Shown piece by piece: positions 1 through 5,453 of a DNA stretch of 5,453 nucleotides (the stretch's first letter is position 1; each line of letters begins with the position of its first letter). Source of the stretch: Pseudomonadota bacterium (GTDB lineage Bacteria > Pseudomonadota > Gammaproteobacteria > Burkholderiales > SG8-39); the NCBI GenBank assembly GCA_021848555.1, contig JAJZUN010000230.1, positions 1 through 5,453 of the forward strand, read 5' to 3'. The notes beneath the pieces were generated by a model. That model did not search any database. It saw nothing but the letters and a program-made list of their open reading frames with translations, and was not told the DNA's origin. The position numbers and the translations under genes are program-made.

Positions 1-479
1 GCCAGCAGGGCAGCGCGCTCGCCCTGCCGTTCGCGCCGGGAAGCTTCGACGGGGCCTACATGTTCCATGTCGGCATGAACATCGAAGACAAAGCGAGGCT
101 GTTTCGCGAAGTGCGGCGGGTGTTGACCCCTTCCGGCGCATTCGGAATCTACGACGTGATGCGCCTCGCCGCCGGGGATCTGCACTATCCGGTGCCCTGG
201 AGCAGCAGTGCCGAAGTGAGCTTTGTCGAGGATGCCGCGCGCTATAGAGAACTGCTGATTGCCGCAGGCTTCGAGGTGATCAAAGAGCGCAACCGCCGCG
301 ATTTCGCGCTCGAGGTGTTCGCGCAGATGAAGGCGCGTGGCGCGGCCGGCGCACCGGCGCCGCTGGGACTGCACATCGTCATGGGGGCGAGCGCGGGCCA
401 GAAGGTGAAGAACATGATGGGCGACATCGGCGCCGGCCTGATTGCGCCGACCGAACTGGTCTGCCGGGTGGCGAACTAG
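1..479 (+). CDS. Class I SAM-dependent methyltransferase, C-terminal part (5' end outside window)
   Basis: The reading frame is open from base 3 to the TAG at 477-479, giving 158 visible residues. The ATG at 60 lies inside a conserved motif and is not the start. The first residues read as the post-motif-II region of Methyltransf_11/UbiE-like enzymes: an ALPFAPGSFDGAY stretch, where the acidic and aromatic residues line the SAM pocket. Next comes the helix and turn FREVRRVLTPSGAFGIYDVMR, the usual 'L.PGG.' element before beta-strand 5. A later segment (RYRELLIAAGFEVIKE) matches the 'l..aGF..v' end of the Rossmann-like fold. The SAM-binding GxGxG motif must lie upstream of the window. The family methylates small molecules, quinones, lipids or arsenite; the substrate cannot be told from this part. 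The last 60 or so residues are rich in Gly, Ala and Met and look like a family-specific C-terminal extension. It ends 9 bp from the convergent kinase gene and has no evident functional tie to it. Confidence 0.85.
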   Translation, partial: QQGSALALPFAPGSFDGAYMFHVGMNIEDKARLFREVRRVLTPSGAFGIYDVMRLAAGDLHYPVPWSSSAEVSFVEDAARYRELLIAAGFEVIKERNRRDFALEVFAQMKARGAAGAPAPLGLHIVMGASAGQKVKNMMGDIGAGLIAPTELVCRVAN

Positions 480-488
480 GCGGACAGT

Positions 489-1919
489 TTAGCCCGCGGA
501 AATCCGCGGCAGCGTCAGCACCGCCTCCAGCCCGCCTTCGGCGCGGTTGCGCAGCACCAGGTCTCCTCCGTGCGCGCGCGCGATGTTGCGCGCAATCCCC
601 AGACCCAGCCCGGTGCCGCCGGTGTCGCGATTGCGCGAGGCCTCGCCGCGGAAAAACGGCTCGAACGCCTGTTCCAGTTCCGCCGCCGGCATGCCGGGCC
701 CATGGTCCAGCACCCTAAGCGTCAGGCGATCGGGCGCGTCCTCGACCACGATGTTCGCGCGCTTGCCGTAGCGGATCGCATTGTCGACGAGGTTGCTCAA
801 GCAGCGCCGCAGCGCGAGCGGCCGGCCGGGGTAGGGCAGCGCGACACGGCCTTCGATTTCAACCCTGCTTCCGGTATCCTGGTAGTCGGCCTGCAGGCTT
901 TCGAGCAGCGCCATGGCGTCGATGCGCTGCACCGCCTCGCTGGTGCTCGCGTCGCGCATGAAATCCAGCGTCTGCGTGACCATGGCCTCCATTTCTTCGA
1001 GGTCCCTGGCGAACTTCGCCCGCAGTCCCTCATCCTCCAGCATTTCTGTTCGCAGGCGCAGCCGCGTGATCGGCGTCTTCAGATCGTGGGACATGGCCGT
1101 GAATATGCGCGTGCGATCCGCGATGAAGCGCGCGAGGCGCCGTTGCATGGTGTTGAACGCGCGCGCTGCGCGCTGCGCTTCGCTCGGCCCGGTTTCCGGC
1201 AGGGGCGGGCGGTTGATGTCTTCGCCCAGCTTTTCCGCGGCCGTCGCCAGCTGCGCAAGCGGGCCCGTCACCCAGCGCACCGCCACCAGCGAAACCACGA
1301 TCACGGTCACCAGCAGGATGAGCAGCGTCGCGGCCAGCCGCAGCGACATGTCTATGGCCTGGGGCGAAACATGGGAGTCGAAAGTAACCCAGGTTCCGTC
1401 GCGCAGCGCGACTTGAACCGTGAAAAACACCCCTGCCGCAGGCAAGCCCGGACCCATGCCGCGCCCCCAGCCGCCGCCCCGGCCCTGCATCATGGGCATC
1501 TCCGCCGGCGGACCGCCGCGCAGCCCGGGGCGCAGGCTCGCCGGAGCGGTGTCCGACCGCAGCACGATCACTTTTGCGTTCTCGCCCAAGGCGTAGCGCA
1601 GCACGGTGCTGAACATGGTCTGCGGAAAATCGCCTTCGGCGGACTCCTGCTCCTTGGTCAGCGGGGGGCGGTCCAGCGACACCGCCAGCGGCCGTGTGTT
1701 GAACACGGCCGCGACTCTGTGGCGCTCCGCGGCGGGAAGCGAATCGAGCAGCTTGACGATATCGGCGATCTGCTGCGCCAGGCGCATGCCGCCCGCGCGG
1801 TAGAGCAACTGGCCGCGTTCCGCGAGGTTGATATAGGCGGTGGCAAGCTGGGCGAGCAGCAAGCCGCCCAGCAGGATCAGGACCAGCCGTCCGAACAGGC
1901 TGCGCGGCGCGAGGCGCAC
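489..1919 (-). CDS. EnvZ-like sensor histidine kinase with Gly/Met-rich periplasmic loop
   Basis: This is a 476-residue inner-membrane histidine kinase that should autophosphorylate on His and pass phosphate to the regulator encoded just upstream. Visible order: TM1 about 10-30; periplasmic sensor region about 31-193; TM2 about 194-214; HAMP linker about 212-265; HisKA with the H-box MSHDLKTPITR, phospho-acceptor H278; and a HATPase_c domain. The ATPase domain has the N-box LSNLVDNAIRYG (N376, N380), G1 box LDHGPG (D405), F-box FEPFFRG (419-425) and G2 box GGTGLGLG (434-441). All catalytic motifs look intact. The H-box closely resembles that of EnvZ. The sensor region has no recognisable Cache or PAS fold by eye, but holds a low-complexity Gly/Met/Arg/Pro segment at residues 134-158, which is unusual. 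The start is GTG (1919-1917), chosen because it gives the basic N-terminus plus TM1, has a good ribosome site and overlaps the regulator's stop by one base. The gene ends with TAA at 491-489. The signal sensed is unknown. Confidence 0.93.
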   Translation of the reverse strand: MRLAPRSLFGRLVLILLGGLLLAQLATAYINLAERGQLLYRAGGMRLAQQIADIVKLLDSLPAAERHRVAAVFNTRPLAVSLDRPPLTKEQESAEGDFPQTMFSTVLRYALGENAKVIVLRSDTAPASLRPGLRGGPPAEMPMMQGRGGGWGRGMGPGLPAAGVFFTVQVALRDGTWVTFDSHVSPQAIDMSLRLAATLLILLVTVIVVSLVAVRWVTGPLAQLATAAEKLGEDINRPPLPETGPSEAQRAARAFNTMQRRLARFIADRTRIFTAMSHDLKTPITRLRLRTEMLEDEGLRAKFARDLEEMEAMVTQTLDFMRDASTSEAVQRIDAMALLESLQADYQDTGSRVEIEGRVALPYPGRPLALRRCLSNLVDNAIRYGKRANIVVEDAPDRLTLRVLDHGPGMPAAELEQAFEPFFRGEASRNRDTGGTGLGLGIARNIARAHGGDLVLRNRAEGGLEAVLTLPRISAG

Positions 1920-2641
1920 TAGCGCTCCACCTCGACCGGCACGGCGAGCACATAGCCTTCGCCGCGCACCGTCTTGATGATCTGCGGGTCGGCCGGATCG
2001 TCGCCCAGGCGTTGGCGCAGCCGGCTGACCTGGACGTCGATGCTGCGGTCCATCGGGTCGGCCTCGCGGCCCTTGGACAGCAGCATCAGCTGGTCGCGCG
2101 TGAGCACATGGTTCGGATGGCTCAGAAAAATCCGCAGCAGCTGGTATTCGTTGCCGGAGAGCGAAGTCACCACGCCCTCGGGCGACACCAGGTGGCGCGC
2201 CACCGTGTCCAGCTGCCAGCCCGCGAACGCGATTCCGCGGGCGTCATCGGCGCGCAGGTTGCGCGGCAGGCTGCGCGCGCGCCGCAGCACGCTCTTGATG
2301 CGCGCCAGCAACTCCCTCGGGCTGAACGGCTTGGCGAGGTAGTCGTCCGCACCCATCTCGAGTCCGACGATGCGGTCGGTTTCGTCGCCGCGGGCGGTGA
2401 GCATGATCACCGGTGTGTCGGATTCGACGCGCAGCTTGCGGCACAGCGTCAGCCCGTCGTCGCCCGGCAACATCAGGTCGAGCACGATCAAATCCACTTT
2501 GCCGCGCGCAAGCGCCGTCCACATCGCCTTGCCGTCGGCGACCAGGCCGACCTGATAGCCGTTCTTGCGCAGGTACTCTCCGAGCAGGCTGCGGATTTCG
2601 GCATCGTCGTCGACGATCAGGATGTGGTCAGGACTGTCCAT
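1919..2641 (-). CDS. OmpR-family response regulator (receiver plus winged-helix DNA-binding domain)
   Basis: This 240-residue protein has the normal length for the OmpR/PhoB family. The receiver domain (about 5-118) shows the acidic pocket D11-D13, phospho-acceptor D55 in LIVLDLMLPG, the switch Thr T82 in MLTAR, and K104 in YLAKPF, so it should be phosphorylated by the partner kinase. The linker is about 119-135. The C-terminal winged helix-turn-helix (about 136-236) has the typical LSGNEYQLL, the recognition-helix stretch MDRSIDVQVSRLRQRLGD, and the closing hairpin IKTVRGEGYVL. The effector domain looks closest to OmpR itself (RDQLM, GREADPMDRSIDVQ), which fits an EnvZ-type partner, but orthology to OmpR is not proven. 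The ATG at 2641-2639 directly precedes the first beta strand; no earlier in-frame start is evident in the bases just upstream, and its ribosome site is weak. It is the first gene of the operon, and its TAG shares a base with the kinase GTG. It probably regulates itself and the divergent gene through sites in 2680-2753 (inference). Confidence 0.95.
   Translation of the reverse strand: MDSPDHILIVDDDAEIRSLLGEYLRKNGYQVGLVADGKAMWTALARGKVDLIVLDLMLPGDDGLTLCRKLRVESDTPVIMLTARGDETDRIVGLEMGADDYLAKPFSPRELLARIKSVLRRARSLPRNLRADDARGIAFAGWQLDTVARHLVSPEGVVTSLSGNEYQLLRIFLSHPNHVLTRDQLMLLSKGREADPMDRSIDVQVSRLRQRLGDDPADPQIIKTVRGEGYVLAVPVEVER
1925..1933 (-). promoter_or_regulatory. Ribosome binding site deciding the kinase GTG start
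   Basis: Read on the minus strand, GAGGTGGAG lies 5 bases before the GTG at 1919, inside the last codons of the response regulator. It is a good Shine-Dalgarno match. It supports a GTG start and translational coupling across the TAGTG junction, rather than a start further inside the kinase. Confidence 0.6.
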
Positions 2642-2679
2642 GTCGGCATTTTCGACTGTCGGCGCGCAAGCGGCGGAGG

Positions 2680-2735
2680 GGATTTGTAACGTAGTGTATC
2701 AAGCCCGGTCTAGCGGCGCGGGAGCGTACAAATCC
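2680..2735. repeat. Perfect 9-bp inverted repeat, probable operator or mirrored promoter elements
   Basis: GGATTTGTA at 2680-2688 is exactly repeated in inverse as TACAAATCC at 2727-2735, with 38 bp between the arms. The arms lie in the divergent intergenic region at about equal distance from its centre of symmetry (2707/2708). The spacing is too long for one symmetric protein site and fits two separate sites facing each other. They may be regulator half-sites or the -10 regions (TACAAAT) of two back-to-back promoters. The repeat is directly visible; its function is inferred. Confidence 0.5.
2685..2700 (+). promoter_or_regulatory. Candidate OmpR-type tandem box (TGTAAC-N4-TGTATC)
   Basis: TGTAAC (2685-2690) and TGTATC (2695-2700) are direct repeats with a 10-bp period. 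This is the arrangement bound by head-to-tail dimers of OmpR/PhoB-family regulators. The pair ends a few bases upstream of where a -35 would sit (about 2704-2709) if TACAAA at 2727-2732 is the -10 of the LTXXQ promoter, the usual place for activation. It also overlaps the candidate -10 of the minus operon, which would allow autoregulation. The binding protein is inferred to be the regulator encoded at 1919-2641. Confidence 0.4.
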
Positions 2736-2752
2736 GGAACAGATGGCTTACA
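2727..2752 (-). promoter_or_regulatory. Candidate phased half-sites (three TGTA/TGTT with 11-bp spacing)
   Basis: On the minus strand TGTA, TGTT and TGTA occur opposite 2749-2752, 2738-2741 and 2727-2730, each 11 bp apart, so on one face of the helix. They have the same core as the two plus-strand repeats at 2685-2700 but face the other way. The cores are only four bases long, so chance is a real possibility. Confidence 0.25.
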
Positions 2753-2825
2753 TCCGCATGGTGCAATGGGAACCGATGCGGCGGGCCATGGATGGCCGGC
2801 TGCAGAGCGAACAACCTCATCAAAC

Positions 2826-2830
2826 GGAGA
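2826..2830 (+). promoter_or_regulatory. Ribosome binding site of the LTXXQ gene
   Basis: GGAGA ends 6 bases before the ATG at 2837. It selects this ATG over the in-frame ATG at 2792, which has no ribosome site and would add 15 residues before an otherwise standard signal peptide. Confidence 0.7.
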
Positions 2831-2836
2831 TTCATC

Positions 2837-3397
2837 ATGAAACGCGTAACGAAAATTGCAATCGGCGCTGTCGCCGCTTTATCGCTGGGGCTGGCTGCAG
2901 CTGCAGTCAGCGCGCATCCTCACGGTTATGGACCGGAATGGGGAATGGGACAAGGCCCCGGATACGGCGCCGGCATGGGACCGGGAATGGGGCACATGGG
3001 CCGCGGGACTATGGGGCCGGGGATGGGGCCGCAGGCGTGGGGCAATCCGAGCGCCATGGCCGATGCGCGCAATGCCTATTTCAAATCGGAACTGAAGATC
3101 ACACCCGCTCAGGAATCGGCGTGGCAAGCCTATGCCGACCAGACGAAGCAGCAGGTCGAAGCGATGCAGGCGCTGCGGAGCAGCGTGCAGGGCAGCGCGC
3201 AGGCGACGGCGCCCGAGCGCCTCGAGCAGCGCAATCAGGTCATGAAACAGCGCCAGGAGCAGATGGAGAAAGCGACGGCTGCGTTCAAACAGCTCTACGC
3301 GGTGCTGAGCCCGGAACAGAAAGCGCTGGCCGACCAGCGCATCGGCTACGGCATGATGGGCGGCAGGGGGATGGCGTTTAACCGACCCGGCAGGTAA
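2837..3397 (+). CDS. Periplasmic LTXXQ-motif (Spy/CpxP-like) protein with Gly/Met-rich N-terminus
   Basis: This 186-residue secreted protein starts with a Sec signal peptide: basic MKRVTK, a hydrophobic Ala/Leu core, and a likely cut after VSA (residue 26). The mature N-terminus begins HPHG and is a low-complexity Gly/Met/Pro segment to about residue 69, with Met at 37, 47, 51, 54, 59 and 63 and His at 27, 29 and 53. The rest is mostly helical and Gln/Ala/Glu-rich, with two LTXXQ-like motifs, ITPAQ (88-92) and LSPEQ (157-161), the hallmark of the Spy/CpxP family. It ends in GYGMMGGRGM (170-179), again Gly/Met-rich. Family members are periplasmic chaperones or metal-stress proteins induced by envelope two-component systems, and CpxP also inhibits its kinase. 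The divergent kinase/regulator pair makes control by that system likely. The Met and His residues would suit Cu(I) or Ag(I) binding, but this is inference. A strong terminator follows 19 bases after the stop. Confidence 0.88.
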   Translation: MKRVTKIAIGAVAALSLGLAAAAVSAHPHGYGPEWGMGQGPGYGAGMGPGMGHMGRGTMGPGMGPQAWGNPSAMADARNAYFKSELKITPAQESAWQAYADQTKQQVEAMQALRSSVQGSAQATAPERLEQRNQVMKQRQEQMEKATAAFKQLYAVLSPEQKALADQRIGYGMMGGRGMAFNRPGR

Positions 3398-3416
3398 GCT
3401 GCGTCAGCTATCCTGG

Positions 3417-3441
3417 GGGCGGGGTAACCCGCCCTTTTTTT
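3417..3441 (+). terminator. Intrinsic (Rho-independent) terminator after the LTXXQ gene
   Basis: A perfect 7-bp GC stem, GGGCGGG (3417-3423) with CCCGCCC (3428-3434), closes a GTAA loop (GNRA type). Seven T residues (3435-3441) follow directly. It starts 19 bases after the LTXXQ stop codon and ends 20 bases before the adaptor ATG. It works in the plus direction only: the other strand has no T-run after the stem. Confidence 0.9.
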
Positions 3442-3461
3442 GATCCCCTCTTTGGTTATTC

Positions 3462-4640
3462 ATGGGCCTTTCCCGGCGATTTTCAAATCGGTTGTTGTCA
3501 CTCGCACTCGGTCTGGCGGTTCTGGCTGCAATCGTGTTTCTGCTGGCGCGCAACGGGCCGCTTGCGCCGGTCAGGGTGACGCAGGCCAGTGTCGAACTGG
3601 GAACACTGGCGCCGAAAATATTCGGCATCGGCACGGTCGAGGCGCGCCGCAGCTATCTGGTCGGCCCGACCGTGGCGAGCAGGGTGACCAGGGTGCTGGT
3701 CGACCAGGGCGATCGGGTGCGGGCCGGCCAGTTGCTCGCCGAGATGGATCCGGTCGACCTCGACGAGCGCATGGCCAGCGCCGCGAATGCCCAGGAGCGC
3801 GCCGCCAGCAGCGCGCAATCGGCGGCGGCGCTGGTGCGCGAGGCGAAAAGCCGCAATGAGCTGGCAGGAGCAAGCGCAAGGCGCTATGCCGATCTGCGGC
3901 GGAAAGGGTTCGTCAGCCAGGAAGCAGCGGATGCCAAACAGCACGAGGCCAACGCCGCGCGTGCGGCGCTGGAAGCCGCAGAGTCGCAACTTGCGGCGGC
4001 GCGCAAGGATCAGGCGCGATTCGGCGCGGATCGCGCCGGTGTCGGCAAGCAGCGCGCGCAGTACCGGCTGCTGAGCCCCGTCGACGGTCTGATTTCCGCG
4101 CGCGATGCCGAGCCGGGCTCGACCGTGGTGGCGGGCCAGGCAGTGCTGCGCCTGATCGACCCGGCGAGCCTCTGGGTCAGGGCGCGCATCGATCAGGGAC
4201 GGGCGGCCGGCATAGCCATCGGCCAGCCGGTGAGCATCGTCCTGCGCTCGCGTCCCGGACAGCCGCTGCCGGGCAAGGTGGCGCGCATCGAGGTCGGCAG
4301 CGACAGCGTCACCGAAGAGCGCATGATCAACATCGCGTTCGACGCGCCGCCGGCCGGTCTTTCCAGCGGCGAACTGGCCGAAGTGACCATCGCTCTGCCG
4401 GTCATAGAGCAGGCGCTGTATCTGCCCGCGGCAGCCCTCAGGCATGTCAAGGGCCAGGCCGGCGTATGGCGCATCGCCGGGGGCAGGGTGGCGTTCGCAC
4501 CGGTGCGCAGCGGCGTGCGCACGCTGGAGGGGCAGATTCAGGTGCTCGAAGGTCTGGCGCGGGGCGATGCGGTGGTGCTGCACGCCTTGCAGGAAATGCG
4601 CGCAGACGAAAGGGTGCGGATCGTCGAGAACCTGAAATGA
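3462..4640 (+). CDS. HlyD/MacA-type periplasmic adaptor subunit of an ABC efflux system
   Basis: This 392-residue membrane fusion protein should link an inner-membrane transporter to an outer-membrane channel. An N-terminal anchor or uncleaved signal is at about 11-29, after a basic start. The first lipoyl half is about 63-100 (VASRVTRVLVDQGDRVRAGQLLAEMDP). A long Ala/Glu/Arg-rich helical hairpin, probably coiled coil, spans about 101-197. The second lipoyl half is about 200-232 (LLSPVDGLISARDAEPGSTVVAGQ), followed by a beta-barrel (about 233-315) and a membrane-proximal domain (about 316-390, with YLPAAAL and VLEGLARGDAVV). The overall form fits RND/MacA adaptors, and the ABC permease next door points to an ABC pump. 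The 4-bp overlap with that permease indicates one operon. The ATG at 3462 gives a correct N-terminus but has no clear Shine-Dalgarno sequence and sits only 20 bases after the terminator, so expression may depend on read-through or an internal promoter. Substrate unknown. Confidence 0.92.
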   Translation: MGLSRRFSNRLLSLALGLAVLAAIVFLLARNGPLAPVRVTQASVELGTLAPKIFGIGTVEARRSYLVGPTVASRVTRVLVDQGDRVRAGQLLAEMDPVDLDERMASAANAQERAASSAQSAAALVREAKSRNELAGASARRYADLRRKGFVSQEAADAKQHEANAARAALEAAESQLAAARKDQARFGADRAGVGKQRAQYRLLSPVDGLISARDAEPGSTVVAGQAVLRLIDPASLWVRARIDQGRAAGIAIGQPVSIVLRSRPGQPLPGKVARIEVGSDSVTEERMINIAFDAPPAGLSSGELAEVTIALPVIEQALYLPAAALRHVKGQAGVWRIAGGRVAFAPVRSGVRTLEGQIQVLEGLARGDAVVLHALQEMRADERVRIVENLK

Positions 4641-5453
4641 TCAGCCTGGCCGGGCGCGACATACTCCATTCGTGGGGCAAGTATGTATTCACCGGCGTGG
4701 GACTCGGGCTGCTGATCGGCGTCACGCTGTCGATGGCGGGGATCTACCGCGGCATGGTGGACGATGCCAAGGCGCTGCTGGTCAACAGCGGCGCCGACCT
4801 GTGGGTGGTGCAGCGCGATACGCTCGGACCTTACGCCGAGCCCTCCACCCTGCACGACGACATCTGGCGCGGGATCCTGGGCATGCCCGGCGTGGCCGAG
4901 ACCGGCAACGTAACCTATCTGACCATGCAGGCGCTGCACGGCGGGCGCGACGTGCGGGTGATGGTGGTCGGTTTCGAGCCCGGGCATTCCGGCGAACCCG
5001 CCTCCCTGATCGCCGGCAGGCCGCTGACTCGTTCGCATTACGAGGCCATCGCCGACGTGAACAGCGGATTCGAACTCGGCGACCGCATCCGGATACGGCG
5101 CCACGAATACACCGTGGTCGGGCTGACGCGGCGCATGGTGTCCTCCAGCGGCGATCCCATGGTGTTCATTCCGCTCAAGGACGCGCAGGAAGCGCAGTTT
5201 CTCAAGGACAACGACGCCGTGCTCAACGACCGCGCGCGCACCGCGGCCAATCCGGGTCTGAACCGGCCGGGAATTCCAGGGCTGCTCGAGGCCATCACCG
5301 ACAGCCAGTCGGCCAATCACAACGTCAATACGGTGCTGGTGCGCATCGCGCCCGGCTGGGACGACGAAGAGGTGGCGGGCGGAATCCGCCGCTGGAAGCG
5401 GCTGCAGGCCTACACGCGCAGCCAGATGGAAGAGATACTGATAACGAAGCTGC
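4637..5453 (+). CDS. FtsX/MacB-like ABC transporter permease, N-terminal part (3' end outside window)
   Basis: The frame starts at ATG 4637-4639, overlapping the adaptor's TGA as ATGA, and stays open to the edge, showing 272 residues. A short cytoplasmic start (MISLAGRDILHSWGKY) leads into TM1 at about 17-36. A long periplasmic core (MacB_PCD type) follows, with GADLWVVQRD (52-61), MPGVAETGNVTYLTMQAL (83-100), LIAGRPL (124-130), FELGDRIRIRRHEYTVVGL (145-163) and VFIPLKDAQEA (176-186). These are standard elements of FtsX-like permeases, where a substrate-handling lobe sits between TM1 and the last three helices. The later membrane helices are missing because of the window edge, not a mutation. 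No ATPase domain is fused at the N-terminus, unlike the MacB arrangement (ATPase first), so a separate ATPase gene is expected downstream. It probably exports lipids, peptides or toxic compounds from the envelope with the adaptor; substrate unknown. The ribosome site is weak, so translation is likely coupled to the adaptor. Confidence 0.9.
   Translation, partial: MISLAGRDILHSWGKYVFTGVGLGLLIGVTLSMAGIYRGMVDDAKALLVNSGADLWVVQRDTLGPYAEPSTLHDDIWRGILGMPGVAETGNVTYLTMQALHGGRDVRVMVVGFEPGHSGEPASLIAGRPLTRSHYEAIADVNSGFELGDRIRIRRHEYTVVGLTRRMVSSSGDPMVFIPLKDAQEAQFLKDNDAVLNDRARTAANPGLNRPGIPGLLEAITDSQSANHNVNTVLVRIAPGWDDEEVAGGIRRWKRLQAYTRSQMEEILITKL

Larger units (their letters stand above)
2642..2836. promoter_or_regulatory. 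Divergent intergenic regulatory region between the two-component operon and the LTXXQ gene
   Basis: These 195 bp separate the regulator's ATG (minus) from the LTXXQ gene's ATG (plus), so both promoters must lie here unless transcripts start inside coding sequence. The segment 2680-2753 is locally AT-richer than its surroundings and holds all the repeat structure listed separately. No good -35 hexamer (TTGACA-like) is visible on either strand, as expected for promoters that need an OmpR-type activator. Candidate -10 elements are TACAAA at 2727-2732 for the plus gene, and either TACACT (2698-2693) or TACAAA (2688-2683) for the minus operon. All are imperfect and assigned by eye. The remaining part (2754-2825) would be 5' leader of the LTXXQ mRNA. 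It has only weak inverted repeats, and no riboswitch is recognisable. Confidence 0.6.

Noticed and set aside
494..509. Inverted repeat CCGCGGA-AA-TCCGCGG at the convergent gene ends, as a terminator
   Set aside because: The stem is perfect but lies inside the kinase's last codons, has a two-base loop at full pairing, and has no T-run on either strand. It might slow polymerase, but it is not a supportable intrinsic terminator.
570..1922. Long plus-strand open frame (about 450 codons) antisense to the kinase gene
   Set aside because: Its protein is rich in Arg, His, Gln and Ala with no domain. It arises from the GC-rich codon pattern of the kinase on the other strand, whose full set of catalytic motifs proves that frame is the real one.
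2754..2781. CCGCAT/ATGCGG inverted repeat in the LTXXQ leader, as a riboswitch or regulatory hairpin
   Set aside because: Only 6 bp of stem with a 16-base loop and no known riboswitch core; not distinguishable from chance.
2784..2797. Palindrome GGCCAT-GG-ATGGCC in the LTXXQ leader
   Set aside because: The loop is too small and there is no phasing with the other sites. Short GC palindromes are common in this composition.
2792..2836. Upstream in-frame ATG at 2792 as the LTXXQ gene start
   Set aside because: It has no ribosome site and would place 15 extra residues before a complete signal peptide; the ATG at 2837 has GGAGA at proper distance.
3498..4583. Long minus-strand open frame (about 361 codons) antisense to the adaptor gene
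   Set aside because: It has the same composition artefact; the plus-strand frame has clear lipoyl, hairpin and barrel regions of a membrane fusion protein.
4538..5320. Minus-strand open frame (about 260 codons) antisense to the adaptor end and permease
   Set aside because: No recognisable domain; the plus-strand permease frame starts with an ATGA overlap and stays open to the edge with family motifs.

Overview
The window is high-GC proteobacterial DNA. The organism is most likely a betaproteobacterium. This rests on the GC-rich codon use, the OmpR/EnvZ-type two-component pair, a Spy/CpxP-like periplasmic protein and a HlyD/MacA-type adaptor next to an FtsX-like permease. The species cannot be named from this sequence. 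There are no tRNA, rRNA, CRISPR or insertion sequences, and nothing marks the region as recently transferred.

Layout, left to right. (1) The C-terminal part of a class I SAM-dependent methyltransferase runs in from the left edge on the + strand and stops at 479. (2) Nine bases later, converging on it, lies a two-gene minus-strand operon. It reads from an OmpR-family response regulator (2641 to 1919) into an EnvZ-like sensor histidine kinase (1919 to 489), and the two genes share one base at the stop/start junction. (3) A 195-bp divergent intergenic region (2642-2836) carries a perfect 9-bp inverted repeat and helically phased TGTA-type half-sites, likely binding sites for the regulator. (4) On the + strand is a secreted 186-residue LTXXQ (Spy/CpxP-like) protein with a Gly/Met-rich N-terminus, followed by a strong intrinsic terminator (3417-3441). 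(5) Twenty bases after that terminator begins an efflux pair: a periplasmic adaptor (3462-4640) overlapping by 4 bp an FtsX/MacB-type ABC permease (from 4637) that runs off the right edge. The cognate ATPase is not in the window and is expected just downstream.

The working model is inference. The kinase senses a condition in the periplasm, the regulator acts on the divergent region and controls its own operon and the LTXXQ gene, and perhaps the transporter by read-through of the terminator. Together they would form an envelope-stress or metal-stress response with a chaperone-like periplasmic protein and an efflux/extrusion pump. The most interesting detail is that the kinase's periplasmic loop and the divergently encoded LTXXQ protein carry very similar Gly/Met/Arg-rich segments. 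This suggests a shared ligand (for example a soft metal ion) or a direct CpxP-CpxA-like contact. None of the component families is itself new.
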